A stretch of DNA of 64,000 nt from Anaerolineales bacterium (GTDB lineage: Bacteria > Chloroflexota > Anaerolineae > 4572-78 > J111), in assembly GCA_020634855.1 (NCBI GenBank), contig JACKAU010000020.1, forward strand, positions 83,633-147,632, given 5' to 3'. Shown one piece after another: positions 33,932 to 43,548 of the stretch. The translations under genes and the position numbers were made by a program. Position 1 is the stretch's first letter; each line of letters starts with the position of its first letter. The notes under the pieces were generated by a model, which saw only the letters and a program-made list of their open reading frames with translations, did not search any database and had not been told where the DNA came from.

Positions 33932-34751
33932 TATCGTCTAATCCTCCCAGATAACGCGATTTCTTGCAAGCTGCCCAAATGGCTTTGGAAATGATCGCCC
34001 GAAAACCACTCTTTTCCAACTGGTATAAGGCTTCGGCGGTGGTGCCGCCCGGCGATGTGACCATATTGCGTAGTTCGGCGGGGTGGCTATCCATGCTGCG
34101 GGCAAATGCCACCGATCCTTCCATTGTCTGGTAAACCAACTGCTGGGCTACCGGTCTGGAGAACCCCATGTGAACGCCGGCATCAATCAGAGCTTCCATA
34201 AACAGATAAACGTAAGCCGGCCCGCCGCCCGATAGCGCCGTGGCCATATCCAGAAATTTTTCACTGTCTACAAAGATCTCTTCCCCTAATGCCCCCAAAA
34301 TGGTCTGAGTCTGCTGCTTCTGCCGGTCACTAACCTGCTCGGTGCAGGTCCAGACCGACATACCTTTGTTTACCTGGGCCGGCGTATTAGGCATCACCCG
34401 AACCAGACGGTCGTGTCGTAATGTTTGGCTGATGGTGTTAATGGTTGAGCCGGCCAAAATGGATAAGACCAACGTTTCGGCGGGAATCTCGTTTTTCAAT
34501 TCTTTGCCAACCGCAGTTAGCGTCTGGGGTTTGACTGCCAGGACGATAATATCGGCCCCTTTGACCGCTTCAACGTTGCTTTGCGTGGTCTTGATCGAAT
34601 AGCGTTGTTTTATTTTTTCTAATTGAGCCGCAAAAGGGTCACTGGCGATGATCCGTTGAGGGGCAAGTAAACCTTGCTCAATTAAACCAGCGATCATCGC
34701 CGTGGCCATGGCTCCACTGCCAATAAAAGTAATATTTGTGTTTTCTAACAT
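33924..34751 (-). CDS. proC: Pyrroline-5-carboxylate reductase
   Basis: A 275-residue enzyme that makes proline from pyrroline-5-carboxylate with NAD(P)H. The Rossmann motif ITFIGSGAMATAMIAGL is at residues ~5-21, and the C-terminal signature reads ELRNMVTSPGGTTAEALYQL. VRVMPNTPAQVNKGMSV and ALSGGGPAYVYLFMEALIDA are also standard. The frame extends 29 codons into yggS, so ATG 34751, 10 bp behind the yggS stop, is chosen. Confidence 0.96.
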   Translation of the reverse strand: MLENTNITFIGSGAMATAMIAGLIEQGLLAPQRIIASDPFAAQLEKIKQRYSIKTTQSNVEAVKGADIIVLAVKPQTLTAVGKELKNEIPAETLVLSILAGSTINTISQTLRHDRLVRVMPNTPAQVNKGMSVWTCTEQVSDRQKQQTQTILGALGEEIFVDSEKFLDMATALSGGGPAYVYLFMEALIDAGVHMGFSRPVAQQLVYQTMEGSVAFARSMDSHPAELRNMVTSPGGTTAEALYQLEKSGFRAIISKAIWAACKKSRYLGGLDDNG

Positions 34752-34761
34752 GTTCGCTGCA

Positions 34762-35517
34762 TTAGTTGTAATATCGTTCTCCAAAAATAGCGCGACCGAC
34801 TCGGATAATGGTTGCCCCTTCTTCGATGCCGACTTCAAAATCGTTCGTCATGCCCATCGATAGGTGCGGCCAGGTCAGAGGAGGCACCGCCTCTCGGAGT
34901 TTCGCTCTTAAAGCCGCCAAACGCCTAAAAAAAGGGCGGGAGGCTTCTGCTTCCTCTGAATACGGCGCCATTGTCATCAAGCCGGCAATGGTTATATTTT
35001 CAAGAGCCGCAATCTGCTCTACGATGGTCAAAAAATCGGCCAGTTGACGCCGAGCCGTTGACCATTGATGCAGGGCAAAGCCTGACTTGGCTGCCTCACC
35101 GGAAACGTTGCATTGTAAAAGGACATTGACCTTGGGGGCGTCCTGACTGTGAACCAGGCGATCAAGACGTTGCGCCAGTTTTAAACTGTCCACTGAGTGA
35201 ATTAAGGCCGGTTGATTTTCTAAAATTAAGCCGGCCTGCCGACTCTGCACGTGACCGATAAAGTGCCAGTAAACCGGATCGGCCTGCGTTAGATTGGCCT
35301 GCCACTCTGAAAAACCGGTTCGTTTTTCCTGAAATTCATCGCTTCGGTTTTCGCCAAAGTGACGGAGACCGGCCTGGTAAGCTTCAATAATCACGTCCAG
35401 CGGATGAGTTTTAGTGACCGCCACCAAGGTCACATCAGCCACATTCCGTCCGGCTCGGTCTGCTGCCTCGGCCATCCGCCTCTGGACGGACTGAAGAGAG
35501 GAGACTAACTCACTCAC
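34762..35517 (-). CDS. yggS: PLP homeostasis protein YggS/PLPBP
   Basis: A 251-residue single-domain TIM-barrel PLP-binding protein. VTLVAVTKTHPLDVIIEA carries the PLP lysine (about residue 36), followed by HFGENRSDEFQEK, HFIGHVQSRQ and LSMGMTNDFEVGIEEGATIIRVG, the family signature. It buffers free PLP and affects amino-acid metabolism. It overlaps the pgeF stop by 4 bp. Confidence 0.95.
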   Translation of the reverse strand: MSELVSSLQSVQRRMAEAADRAGRNVADVTLVAVTKTHPLDVIIEAYQAGLRHFGENRSDEFQEKRTGFSEWQANLTQADPVYWHFIGHVQSRQAGLILENQPALIHSVDSLKLAQRLDRLVHSQDAPKVNVLLQCNVSGEAAKSGFALHQWSTARRQLADFLTIVEQIAALENITIAGLMTMAPYSEEAEASRPFFRRLAALRAKLREAVPPLTWPHLSMGMTNDFEVGIEEGATIIRVGRAIFGERYYN

Positions 35518-36356
35518 TCGTTTTTTTCCTCTAGGCCGATGATAACGCCAAAACGGCCGGTTCGTCCCTTTTCCGCTCGATGCGAGAAAAAGTCATCAGT
35601 ATGGCAAGCGGTACACAATTCAGATCCGATAATCTGCCTTACCCCGGCTTTGATCAACTGCTGCCGGTTGGCCTCCCACAAGTCAAAATGAGCGCGCTGC
35701 TCTGGCCCGTTAGGGTAAGTAAACAACCGCTCCGCCTTGTCAAAAGTTTGTGAGGCCGCCGTCATCACCTCCGGCCCCACTTCATAGCAGCAAGGCCCAA
35801 TGGCCGGGCCAATGACCGCGATGATATTTTCCGCCTCACAACCCAGCCGATCGATCATCGCCTCGACCGTAGCGCCGGCGGCGTTTTGCATGGTGCCGCG
35901 CCAGCCGGCATGGGCCAGACCAACGGCGTTACGGGTTGGATCGAAAAAGAGCAGCGGAGTACAATCGCCAAATCGCATAAAAAGGTAAACCCCCGGCTCG
36001 GCTGTAATCAGGGCATCGGCCTGACCGATCACCGGCCGTCGATTAGAAGCGTCGATTGTTAAAACATCGGCACCATGGATTAAATGACTTGAAACAGTTT
36101 TTTCAGGGGGGACGCTAACAGCGTGACAGGCATCGGAAAAATTTTTTTGGACTGTCTGGGGATTATCGCCGACAGAGACGCTTAAATTGAGCGACCTGAA
36201 CGGAGACGGGCTAACCCCACCCCGGCGTGTGAAAATAGCGTGTTTCAGGCCCGGAAAGGTGTCAAATGCTCGAACACGGTAGACCCATATCGTTTGGATT
36301 TTGGCAGGATAAACAGTGTCAAGGTTTTCCGGATAATTATCTTGAATTCGGATCAT
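35514..36356 (-). CDS. pgeF: Laccase-domain protein (PgeF/YfiH, purine nucleoside-cleaving)
   Basis: A 280-residue protein of the Cu-oxidase_4/YfiH family. The conserved metal ligands are visible: H in SSHLIHGADV, C in FGDCTPLLFFD and H in LAHAGWRGT. YfiH proteins act on purine nucleosides, and PgeF edits cell-wall precursors. The frame runs upstream to 36569, but that stretch contains a strong promoter, so ATG 36356 is the realistic start though its ribosome site is weak. It heads the pgeF-yggS-proC-yggT-DUF167 operon. Confidence 0.9.
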   Translation of the reverse strand: MIRIQDNYPENLDTVYPAKIQTIWVYRVRAFDTFPGLKHAIFTRRGGVSPSPFRSLNLSVSVGDNPQTVQKNFSDACHAVSVPPEKTVSSHLIHGADVLTIDASNRRPVIGQADALITAEPGVYLFMRFGDCTPLLFFDPTRNAVGLAHAGWRGTMQNAAGATVEAMIDRLGCEAENIIAVIGPAIGPCCYEVGPEVMTAASQTFDKAERLFTYPNGPEQRAHFDLWEANRQQLIKAGVRQIIGSELCTACHTDDFFSHRAEKGRTGRFGVIIGLEEKNE

Positions 36357-36396
36357 GGTCGGTGAGGGATGCCCATGCACTGATGTTTCTTGCTTC

Positions 36397-36424
36397 ATTA
36401 TACCAAACATAACAAAAATGACAA
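36397..36424 (-). promoter_or_regulatory. Promoter of the pgeF-proC operon
   Basis: On the minus strand TTGTCA (36419-36424), 16 bp, TATAAT (36397-36402), about 40 bp before ATG 36356. It lies inside the longer open frame and so argues for the shorter pgeF. Confidence 0.82.
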
Positions 36425-36624
36425 TATATCCGTCCCGTTTACCCATTCGGCGGACAAGTACCATAATACTTGACAGCGAAACGATTGGCAAAATAAACCG
36501 TCCCGGCGTATTTAAGGTTCTCTTGTCGCAATGTTCCAGGTATGCTAGAATAGAAGTACCGAATTTCAAATGAAGCAGACTTGATTTGTCTAGCGCTTAA
36601 AGGTAGTTTTTTGGGGAGGCTTTT

Positions 36625-37143
36625 GTGGCAGATTCAGTTGACCTTACCATGCTGCGTCGAGGCATTAATATCTGGAATCAATGGCGTGAGCAACATCCCA
36701 TTACCAAGCCGAACCTGGCTCACGCCAATCTGTATGGTGCAAATCTTAGCAAGATAAACTTCGATGGGGTTAATCTGTGCGAGGCCGATCTCAGGAAGGC
36801 CAAGCTCATCGAAGCGCATTTAATGGGAGCGCAATTGACTGAGGCCAGATTGGCTGAAACCAATCTGACCGATGCCAATTTAACTGCGGTCGATTTGTCG
36901 GCGGTGGATTTGAGTTACGCCTGTCTCCACCACGTTGACCTGACCTTTGCCGATTTATCTCAGGCTAATCTAAGCTATGCCGATCTGAGTCAGGCCGATC
37001 TGTTTGGGACGAAATTGGTAAATGCCAACTTGGCCGGCGCTGATTTGACAGAGACCAACCTGGTGAAAGCCAGATATAACCGCCAAACCATTTGGCCTGA
37101 CAACTTCGACCCGGAAGCAGCCGGAGCCATGTTGGTCGATTAA
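36625..37143 (+). CDS. Pentapeptide-repeat protein, 172 residues
   Basis: Starts at GTG 36625 after GGGGAGG. Residues ~27-155 are pentapeptides (AHANLYGANLSKINFDGVN, SQANLSYADLSQADL). It is half the length of the pentapeptide protein at 30929 and lacks its basic tail. The C-terminal QTIWPDNFDPEAAGA is a typical cap of cyanobacterial and Chloroflexota pentapeptide proteins. Cytoplasmic; function unknown. It is convergent with leuB (2 bp beyond... stop codons overlap in 37140-37143). Confidence 0.9.
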   Translation: MADSVDLTMLRRGINIWNQWREQHPITKPNLAHANLYGANLSKINFDGVNLCEADLRKAKLIEAHLMGAQLTEARLAETNLTDANLTAVDLSAVDLSYACLHHVDLTFADLSQANLSYADLSQADLFGTKLVNANLAGADLTETNLVKARYNRQTIWPDNFDPEAAGAMLVD

Positions 37144-38222
37144 CTTCCGGTTTTTATAAAGTTAACCACCAGATCGCCCATTTGGGTGGTGCTGACCGTC
37201 TCTTCACCGGGAACAGCCAAATCTGCCGTGCGGTAGCCTTCGGCTAAAATCGTCTCAACGGCTTGCTCAACCACATCCGCCTCTTTAGTCAGGCCAAAGG
37301 TGATCCGCAGCATCATGGCCGTACTCAAAATTGTAGCCAGCGGATTGGCGATGCCCTGGCCGGCAATATCGGGCGCCGAGCCGTGGATTGGCTCGTACAG
37401 GCCAAATTTGCCTTCAGCCAGAGACGCCGAAGGCAGCATGCCCATCGAACCGGCCAGCATGCTGGCTTCGTCGCTGAGGATATCGCCAAACATGTTACCG
37501 GTCGCGATGACATCGAAATCAGCGGGCCGGCGAATCAGGTACATCGAGCAGGCATCGACTAAAATATCTTCACATTCCACATCCGGATATTCCGCCGCTA
37601 CTTCATGCGTCACTTCTCGCCAGAGTCGGCTAGAGGCCAGTACATTGGCTTTATCCACTGAAGTCACCTTTTTACGCCGCTGTCGGGCCAGATCAAACGA
37701 GACTCGCATCAGCCGGCCGATTTCCGCCTCGGTGTAATACATCGTATCCACCGCTGCTCGCCCCTGATCATTATCGCGGCGACCCTGCGGCTGGCCAAAG
37801 TAGATGCCGCCGGTTAACTCGCGCACAATCACCATATCGACTTGCTCAACCACCTCCTTTTTGAGCGTCGAGGCATCGACCAAAGCCGGGTAAATCTTTA
37901 CCGGCCGGATATTGGCAAACAACCCCAACTCTTTGCGGAGTTTGAGCAAGCCCTGCTCCGGACGCACGCTAGCTTTCGGATCGCTCCATTTGGGGCCGCC
38001 GACCGCCCCCAGCAATACGGCGTCGCCCTGGCGGCAAGCCTCCAGCGACTCGTCGGGCAGCGGATTGCCGGTCTCGTCGATGGCGATCCCGCCGGCCAAT
38101 GCCGAAGTGAATTCAAACTCGTGGCTATATTTTTCCCCAATGGCATTGAGAATTTTGACTCCCTCGGCGACAACTTCGGGACCGATGCCATCGCCGGGGA
38201 GGAGGGTGATTTTTGCGTACAT
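37140..38222 (-). CDS. leuB: 3-isopropylmalate dehydrogenase
   Basis: A 360-residue NAD-dependent decarboxylating dehydrogenase for leucine synthesis; it can also act on methylmalate in the citramalate route. Conserved stretches: LLPGDGIGPEVV, LLGAVGGPKWSD, the substrate motif MVIVRELTGGIYFGQP, VTSVDKANVLASSRLWREV and GNMFGDILSDEASMLAGSMG. AGAGGA precedes ATG 38222. leuC and leuD lie ~6 kb away on the same strand with cimA between, so the pathway is clustered but split. Confidence 0.97.
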   Translation of the reverse strand: MYAKITLLPGDGIGPEVVAEGVKILNAIGEKYSHEFEFTSALAGGIAIDETGNPLPDESLEACRQGDAVLLGAVGGPKWSDPKASVRPEQGLLKLRKELGLFANIRPVKIYPALVDASTLKKEVVEQVDMVIVRELTGGIYFGQPQGRRDNDQGRAAVDTMYYTEAEIGRLMRVSFDLARQRRKKVTSVDKANVLASSRLWREVTHEVAAEYPDVECEDILVDACSMYLIRRPADFDVIATGNMFGDILSDEASMLAGSMGMLPSASLAEGKFGLYEPIHGSAPDIAGQGIANPLATILSTAMMLRITFGLTKEADVVEQAVETILAEGYRTADLAVPGEETVSTTQMGDLVVNFIKTGS

Positions 38223-38248
38223 AGTTAATCCTCTCTAAAACTTATTGT

Positions 38249-39895
38249 CTATTGTAATTGTAAAACGTTAAAACTATCGATAACATTGTTGACTCTTTTA
38301 GCCAAACTTGAGTCTGGGTTTGCCTCAGCGATTTCCAAGAGAAGCGCTTTAGTTTGCGTTACACATTCCTTTAAACGGCAAGGCGTAGCGTTATGGACAA
38401 CGAGTAGATCGTAAAAAGTATAATAATCTTGATGACCAGGCCATTCTGTTGGAATATTGGGTGAGGCAGAAGCATTATGCAACACATACCATCGGCCTGC
38501 AAGGCGATCTGGTAAAGGGCTAATCAGAAATTCTTCAGCAAACGTTCTCTCATCGATGAAGGTTAAATCTTGTCGCTCTTGCTCAATATAAAATTTTAGA
38601 TGTTGCCGGGGAAGGCCAATGACGATCACCGTTTCGCCTGTATCGGCACCCGCGATAATTACGTTGGTTGTCTCTTGCAACATCCCCAGCGGCCAACGCT
38701 GCTTGATTTGAACGTTTTGTTGAATTTGAAAAAAATTAACCAAGCTAAAAATAAGCGCCAGACATCCTCCCAAGGCCGTTAGGGCAGGTCTATTTTTTAT
38801 GAAAACTGGCCGATTGGCGATCACGACTATGCCATAGGCGGCTAAAAGCAAATACGCCGGCAGCCCCCAAATTGTATATCGAGGATGGTAAAACTGCGAA
38901 ATAAACCACAGCCCAATGGTTGAAATTATAATCGACAAGAAAAACCATATAGTGAGCAACCCCTCGGCGTTTCGATTTTTTAAACATAGTGAGACCATAC
39001 CAATCAGCGCAGTCGATCCTAAAACGAATAAGACCAGCCTCGATTCGGCTGAAAATGCTTTGATAGCGTTGATGAACCCCCCCCAAATATCGAGCGAATA
39101 TGAGGGGCGCCCAATATCGCAGCCAGCGCATTGACGCTGTGTAAAGTCCTCCAGCCAAGGTAATCGAAAGAGGGCTACTGCCAATACCGCCAAACAGAAA
39201 TAACCCATATTGGTAAGGAACATGACGAGGCGAAAATTTTGGGAGCGTACAGCCATCGCTAAAAATAATAGTAGGAAAAGTCCTTGAACGGCAACAGCAA
39301 AAATCATCAAATGATTTGTAGAAACAGCAGCCCAAGTGGCCAGGGCATATAGTCCCCAATATTTTAGCTCTTTGACTGTAACCGCTTTGTATAAAAATAG
39401 AAAAGAAGCTGTGCTGAAAAAAATAAATTGACTATAGCTTCGGCCTTCTTGCGAGTAGAGGATGTGAAAACTGGACAGACAGAGTAGAAAGGCCGCGATC
39501 AAACCCGGCCAAATTCCGAGTAACTCTCGCCCCGTTCTATATATTAGGGCAACGCTTAAGATACCAAAAATCGCCGCTGGAAGTCGAACAAAAAAGTTAG
39601 CGCTACCTAGTAACAGCGACAATGAAAACGGAATATCTGACAACGTCGGATCAACACTTAAATAGTCGCCAAGGGTTTCGGTGGGCTTTATAATTTGGTC
39701 GAAAATTGGACGCTGGGCTGCAATGGTATAAGAAACTTCGTCTAGCCAAAGGCCTGGCGTGTCTAACCCGGAATAGCGTAGGTATGTTGCCAGCCCAAGA
39801 ATGACCATCAGGATTGGATAGATTTGCCGAAACTGTGGCTGCCGCCTCGTTTTTGCGGTTCGGGGCAATGAACCGAGGTTATCTTGAGCGCTCAT
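38249..39895 (-). CDS. Glycosyltransferase family 39-like membrane protein
   Basis: A 548-residue integral membrane protein with ~11 hydrophobic helices (~25-370) and a ~170-residue soluble C-terminal part. The first loop, YSGLDTPGLWLDEVSYT, has the acidic D-E pair typical of GT39/ArnT-like lipid-linked sugar transferases, and FVRLPAAIFGILSVALIY and LYSQEGRSYSQF fit the PMT_2 family. Substrate unknown. The start overlaps the ybaK-like stop by 17 bp. Confidence 0.82.
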   Translation of the reverse strand: MSAQDNLGSLPRTAKTRRQPQFRQIYPILMVILGLATYLRYSGLDTPGLWLDEVSYTIAAQRPIFDQIIKPTETLGDYLSVDPTLSDIPFSLSLLLGSANFFVRLPAAIFGILSVALIYRTGRELLGIWPGLIAAFLLCLSSFHILYSQEGRSYSQFIFFSTASFLFLYKAVTVKELKYWGLYALATWAAVSTNHLMIFAVAVQGLFLLLFLAMAVRSQNFRLVMFLTNMGYFCLAVLAVALFRLPWLEDFTQRQCAGCDIGRPSYSLDIWGGFINAIKAFSAESRLVLFVLGSTALIGMVSLCLKNRNAEGLLTIWFFLSIIISTIGLWFISQFYHPRYTIWGLPAYLLLAAYGIVVIANRPVFIKNRPALTALGGCLALIFSLVNFFQIQQNVQIKQRWPLGMLQETTNVIIAGADTGETVIVIGLPRQHLKFYIEQERQDLTFIDERTFAEEFLISPLPDRLAGRWYVLHNASASPNIPTEWPGHQDYYTFYDLLVVHNATPCRLKECVTQTKALLLEIAEANPDSSLAKRVNNVIDSFNVLQLQ

Positions 39896-40364
39896 CTTTT
39901 AAGGACGCTATCGTTCCTTGAGTGGTCTGGACAAGGTTGGCCAGGGTAATCGCAAAGACCGCATTGGGCGTGCCGGCTGCGGCCCAAATGATCTCAAACC
40001 GGGCGAAATCTTCATCGATGTAAGTGGGCAGTTGGCGCGCATGCCCAAACGGCGGTACGCCGCCAATAGCGAAGCCGGTGGCTTCGCGAGTGATATCGGC
40101 ATTACCCCGTTTAACTTTTTTACGGCCAACACTGCACAGCGCCGCCAACTTTTTTTCGTCCAGTTGGTTCGCCCCACTAACAAGGGCCATCACCGGCTGC
40201 TCATCGACCACAAACAGCAGCGACTTGACTATCTGCCCGACGCTACAGCCAATGGCGTCGGCCGCCTCTTGCGCCGTGCGGGTGCTGGCTTCAAACTCTT
40301 TAATCTCGATGGTTAATCCCAATTGTTGAGCGGCGTTAGCCACTTTTTGAGCGGTTGAATGCAT
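39879..40364 (-). CDS. YbaK/EbsC-family aminoacyl-tRNA deacylase
   Basis: A 161-residue YbaK-domain protein: EAADAIGCSVGQIVKSLLFV with the catalytic Lys, VMALVSGANQLDEKKLA, and the loop TGFAIGGVPPFGH. The family hydrolyses mischarged tRNAs such as Cys-tRNA(Pro). ATG 40364 is chosen over TTG 40370; both abut the heptamer array and no Shine-Dalgarno is evident. Probably co-transcribed with the GT39 gene. Confidence 0.9.
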   Translation of the reverse strand: MHSTAQKVANAAQQLGLTIEIKEFEASTRTAQEAADAIGCSVGQIVKSLLFVVDEQPVMALVSGANQLDEKKLAALCSVGRKKVKRGNADITREATGFAIGGVPPFGHARQLPTYIDEDFARFEIIWAAAGTPNAVFAITLANLVQTTQGTIASLKDERSR

Positions 40365-40368
40365 AAAC

Positions 40369-40424
40369 AATTGATAATTGGTAATGGTAATGGGTAATTG
40401 GTGGTATCCAATTACCCATTACGG
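40369..40424. repeat. Heptamer array with complementary arms
   Basis: AATTGAT, AATTGGT, AATGGTA, ATGGGTA, ATTGGTG, then GTATCCA, ATTACCC, ATTACGG. It lies in the 80-bp gap between cimA and the YbaK-like gene and abuts the latter's start codon. Confidence 0.78.
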
Positions 40425-40447
40425 TGATGTTATTTGAAGTCAACAGT

Positions 40448-42019
40448 TTAGAAACGTTGGCCGTTGAGTAGAGCGTACTCCATACTGTCAACAAGAGCTC
40501 GCCAACTGGCTTCGATGATGTTGGTGTGCGCGCCGACGGTGGTCCAACTGTGATGGGTACCGCCCTCGTAGAAGTCAATCATTACCCGGGTTTTAGCGGC
40601 GGTGCCGGAGTCGCTGTCCAAAATGCGAACTTTGTAGTCGCTGAGATGAACGTTGCCGAGCTGCGGAAAATCCTGATGCAGGGCTTTGCGCAAGGCTAAG
40701 TTCAAGGCGTTGACCGGCCCATTGCCTTCGCCCACCGTGTGACGAACTTCGTCGCCGACTTTGACTTTAACGGTCGCCTCGGTGAAAAGGCCGCGCCTCT
40801 GCCGATTTTCGGTGATAACCATAAAATCGACAACTTCAAAGGGGGGCTGGTAATCCTCTTTAGCCCGGCGCAGCATAATATCGATAGAAGCATCCGCGCC
40901 TTCAAAGGTGTAACCCTGATTTTCTAATTCTTTGATTTGATCGAGAACTTGCTTGGCTTCATCGCGGCCGGTATCGAGACCCAACTCTTGGGCCATGTAG
41001 AGAATGTTACCTCGCCCAGACAGTTCCGAAACCACCGCTCGTTGCTCATTGCCAACCAGAGTCGGGTCCATATGCTGGTAGCTTTCCGCAATTTTAAGCA
41101 TGGCGGCTACGTGGATACCGCCTTTGTGAGCAAAGGCGCTGTGGCCCACAAACGGTTGGTGGGTGTTAGGCGTCATGTTCGCCAGTTCATCAACGTAACG
41201 CGACAGAGCAGTTAATTTCACCAGTTGTTTATGATCGACACACGAATAGCCCATTTTGAGCTGCAAACCGGGGATGATACTCATCAGGTTGGCATTGCCG
41301 ACCCGTTCACCGTAGCCATTGATCGTCCCTTGCACATGGGATGCGCCGGCTCGAATCGCGGCCAGGCTGTTGGCAACGCCCAATTCACAGTCGTTGTGAG
41401 CATGAATGCCGATTTGAGTTTCAGGAAACTGTTCCAAAACTCGGCGGGTGATCTCCTCCACCTCCCAAGGCGTCGAGCCGCCGTTGGTATCGCACAGCAC
41501 CAGGCAATCGGCGCCGCCTTGCGCGGCGGCTGTGAGCGTGAGCAGGGCGTAATCCGGATTGGCTTTATAGCCATCAAAGAAATGTTCGGCGTCATAAACG
41601 ACTTCTTTGTCACGCGCTTTGAAATATTCGACGCTTTCCAAAATCATATTCAAATTTTCTTCGGGATCGGTCTCCAGCACATGGTGAACGTGCAAGTCCC
41701 AACTTTTGCCGACCAGAGTCACCACCGGCGTATTGGCCTCGATCAGCGCCTGAATATTGGCATCGTCATCGCAGGTGGTATTTTTATGGCGAGTTGAGCC
41801 AAACGCGGCAATCTGGGCATTTTTTAGATTTAGCTCAGCCTGCCGCGCAAAAAACTCGGCGTCTTTGGGGTTTGAGCCGGGCCAGCCGCCTTCGATATAA
41901 CGCACGCCAAAATCATCTAATTTCTGGGCAATTTTTAATTTGTCTCGGACGGAAAGGGAGATGCCTTCGCCCTGCGTACCGTCGCGCAGGGTGGTGTCGT
42001 ACATTGCAACCTGGGTCAT
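40448..42019 (-). CDS. cimA: Citramalate synthase
   Basis: A 523-residue enzyme condensing pyruvate and acetyl-CoA to (R)-citramalate, the threonine-independent entry to isoleucine. The DRE-TIM barrel opens with MYDTTLRDGTQGEGISLS; GVRYIEGGWPGSNPKDAEFF distinguishes CimA from LeuA (GFPASS...). HAHNDCELGVANSLAAI carries the metal histidines. The C-terminal regulatory domain (~385-520) includes FTEATVKVKVGDEVRHTVGEG. AAGGAG precedes the ATG. leuBCD nearby supply the following steps. Confidence 0.94.
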   Translation of the reverse strand: MTQVAMYDTTLRDGTQGEGISLSVRDKLKIAQKLDDFGVRYIEGGWPGSNPKDAEFFARQAELNLKNAQIAAFGSTRHKNTTCDDDANIQALIEANTPVVTLVGKSWDLHVHHVLETDPEENLNMILESVEYFKARDKEVVYDAEHFFDGYKANPDYALLTLTAAAQGGADCLVLCDTNGGSTPWEVEEITRRVLEQFPETQIGIHAHNDCELGVANSLAAIRAGASHVQGTINGYGERVGNANLMSIIPGLQLKMGYSCVDHKQLVKLTALSRYVDELANMTPNTHQPFVGHSAFAHKGGIHVAAMLKIAESYQHMDPTLVGNEQRAVVSELSGRGNILYMAQELGLDTGRDEAKQVLDQIKELENQGYTFEGADASIDIMLRRAKEDYQPPFEVVDFMVITENRQRRGLFTEATVKVKVGDEVRHTVGEGNGPVNALNLALRKALHQDFPQLGNVHLSDYKVRILDSDSGTAAKTRVMIDFYEGGTHHSWTTVGAHTNIIEASWRALVDSMEYALLNGQRF

Positions 42020-42142
42020 TGGGAAACTCCTTGAAAAATCATTAATTAGGTGTCAAAAATAATATAACCGGCTACGTTCTCAACTTACCAGTGTAAAACG
42101 TAGTTGTAGTTGGCCGCGTTTGGCAAAGCCCATTCATTACCC

Positions 42143-42187
42143 AACTCCATAAACTCCACCAACTCCACCAACTCTACAAACTCACTG
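42143..42187. repeat. Nonamer array
   Basis: AACTCCATA, AACTCCACC, AACTCCACC, AACTCTACA, AACTCACTG in 9-base phase, upstream of cimA. Confidence 0.75.
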
Positions 42188-42303
42188 ACTAAGTTCCCCA
42201 ATGCGACGGGCGACAGCTATACGTTCGGCCATCGCCCGTGTGACACCTGTTTCTGCTAAATCGTTCTGACTGACCATTTCTAAAAAAGACCTCGAATAAT
42301 ATT

Positions 42304-42381
42304 GAAGTAAGAAGTAAGGAGTAAGGAGTAGGAAGTAATGAATTTATGTCCATACTTCCTACTCCTTACTTCCTACTCCTT
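42304..42381. repeat. Heptamer array with complementary arms
   Basis: Left arm GAAGTAA, GAAGTAA, GGAGTAA, GGAGTAG, GAAGTAA (42304-42338); right arm ACTTCCT, ACTCCTT, ACTTCCT, ACTCCTT (42354-42381). The arms pair almost fully. No gene is seen in the whole 42020-42498 spacer. Confidence 0.88.
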
Positions 42382-42397
42382 GAGTTAAACATACAAA

Positions 42398-42431
42398 GAA
42401 GGGCCGAGAGACCATGATGCTCTGGCCCTTC
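42398..42431 (-). terminator. Terminator behind the aldolase gene
   Basis: GAAGGGCC (42398-42405) and GGCCCTTC (42424-42431) pair, with an inner GAGAG/CTCT extension. On the minus strand a TTTG tract follows. It fits as the aldolase gene terminator. Confidence 0.7.
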
Positions 42432-42498
42432 TCATTCATAAAGTTTGCCACTCAGGTCAGTTGAATGCCATTCCCCATCCAACCGGCCCGACTTGATT

Positions 42499-43548
42499 TT
42501 AGGCGACGGTAATAGTCGCGTCCAGATAGACATCCTGGATTAAGTTGAGCAGCTTGGCCCCTTCCGCCATTGGGCGTTGGAAGGCTTTACGGCCAGAAAT
42601 TAGCCCCATACCGCCGCCGCGCTTATTGACCACCGCCGTGTAAACCGCATCGGCGAAGTCATGGGCGCCTGATGCGCCGCCGGAATTGATCAAGCCGATC
42701 CGGCCCATGTAGTCATTGGCCACTTGCCAGCGCACCAGATCGATGGGGTGATCGCTGACCAACTCGCCGTACATTTTGGGATTGGTTTTGCCAAAGCCGA
42801 TGGCTTTGAAGCCGCCGTTTTGGGTGGGCAGCTTTTGCTTGACGATATCGGCTTGCAATGTCACCCCCAGATGATTGGCCTGGGCTGTCGTATCGGCTGA
42901 GGTATGATGATCGATCCCATCCTTCTTGAAGGCCGGGTTGCGTAGGTAGCACCACAAGACGGTCGCCATTCCCAGTTCGTGAGCGTATTCAAATGCTTTC
43001 GCCACTTCAACAATCTGGCGGCTCGATTCCACGGAGCCGAAATAGATGGTAGCCCCAACGGCAGTAGCGCCCATATCCCAGGCTTGCTTGATGGTGCCGA
43101 AGAAAATCTGATCGTACTTTTCCGGATAGGTTAGTAGCTCATTATGGTTGAACTTGACCAGGAAGGGAATCTTGTGGGCATACTTACGGGCCACACTCCC
43201 CAACACGCCAAAGGTTGATGCGACCGCGTTGCAGCCGCCTTCAATCGCCAATTTAACAATATTTTCAGGATCGAAATATTCCGGATTAGGCGAAAACGAG
43301 GCCCCGGCGGTATGTTCGATACCCTGATCAACCGGCAGGATCGACATATAACCGGTGCCGCCCAGCCGGCCATGATCATACATACTTTGCAGACTGCGTA
43401 ATACCTGTGGATTGCGATCTGACTGCATAAAGATGCGTTCCACAAAGTCTGGACCTGGCAAATGCAATGATTCTTTGGGAATACCTTTACAGGTGTAACT
43501 TAATAAGCTTTCAGCTTTTTCACCGAGTAAATCCAAAATTTGAGACAT
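42499..43548 (-). CDS. fbaB: Class I fructose-bisphosphate aldolase (FbaB/DhnA type)
   Basis: A 349-residue aldolase of the archaeal/DhnA class I family. It has LPVDQGIEHTAG (substrate Asp), PFLVKFNHNELL with the candidate Schiff-base pocket, GATIYFGS, the phosphate-binding LINSGGASG and GMGLISGRKAFQRPM. It cleaves fructose-1,6-bisphosphate in glycolysis or makes it in gluconeogenesis. Of several in-frame ATGs, 43548 has AAAGGA at the best distance. Confidence 0.92.
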   Translation of the reverse strand: MSQILDLLGEKAESLLSYTCKGIPKESLHLPGPDFVERIFMQSDRNPQVLRSLQSMYDHGRLGGTGYMSILPVDQGIEHTAGASFSPNPEYFDPENIVKLAIEGGCNAVASTFGVLGSVARKYAHKIPFLVKFNHNELLTYPEKYDQIFFGTIKQAWDMGATAVGATIYFGSVESSRQIVEVAKAFEYAHELGMATVLWCYLRNPAFKKDGIDHHTSADTTAQANHLGVTLQADIVKQKLPTQNGGFKAIGFGKTNPKMYGELVSDHPIDLVRWQVANDYMGRIGLINSGGASGAHDFADAVYTAVVNKRGGGMGLISGRKAFQRPMAEGAKLLNLIQDVYLDATITVA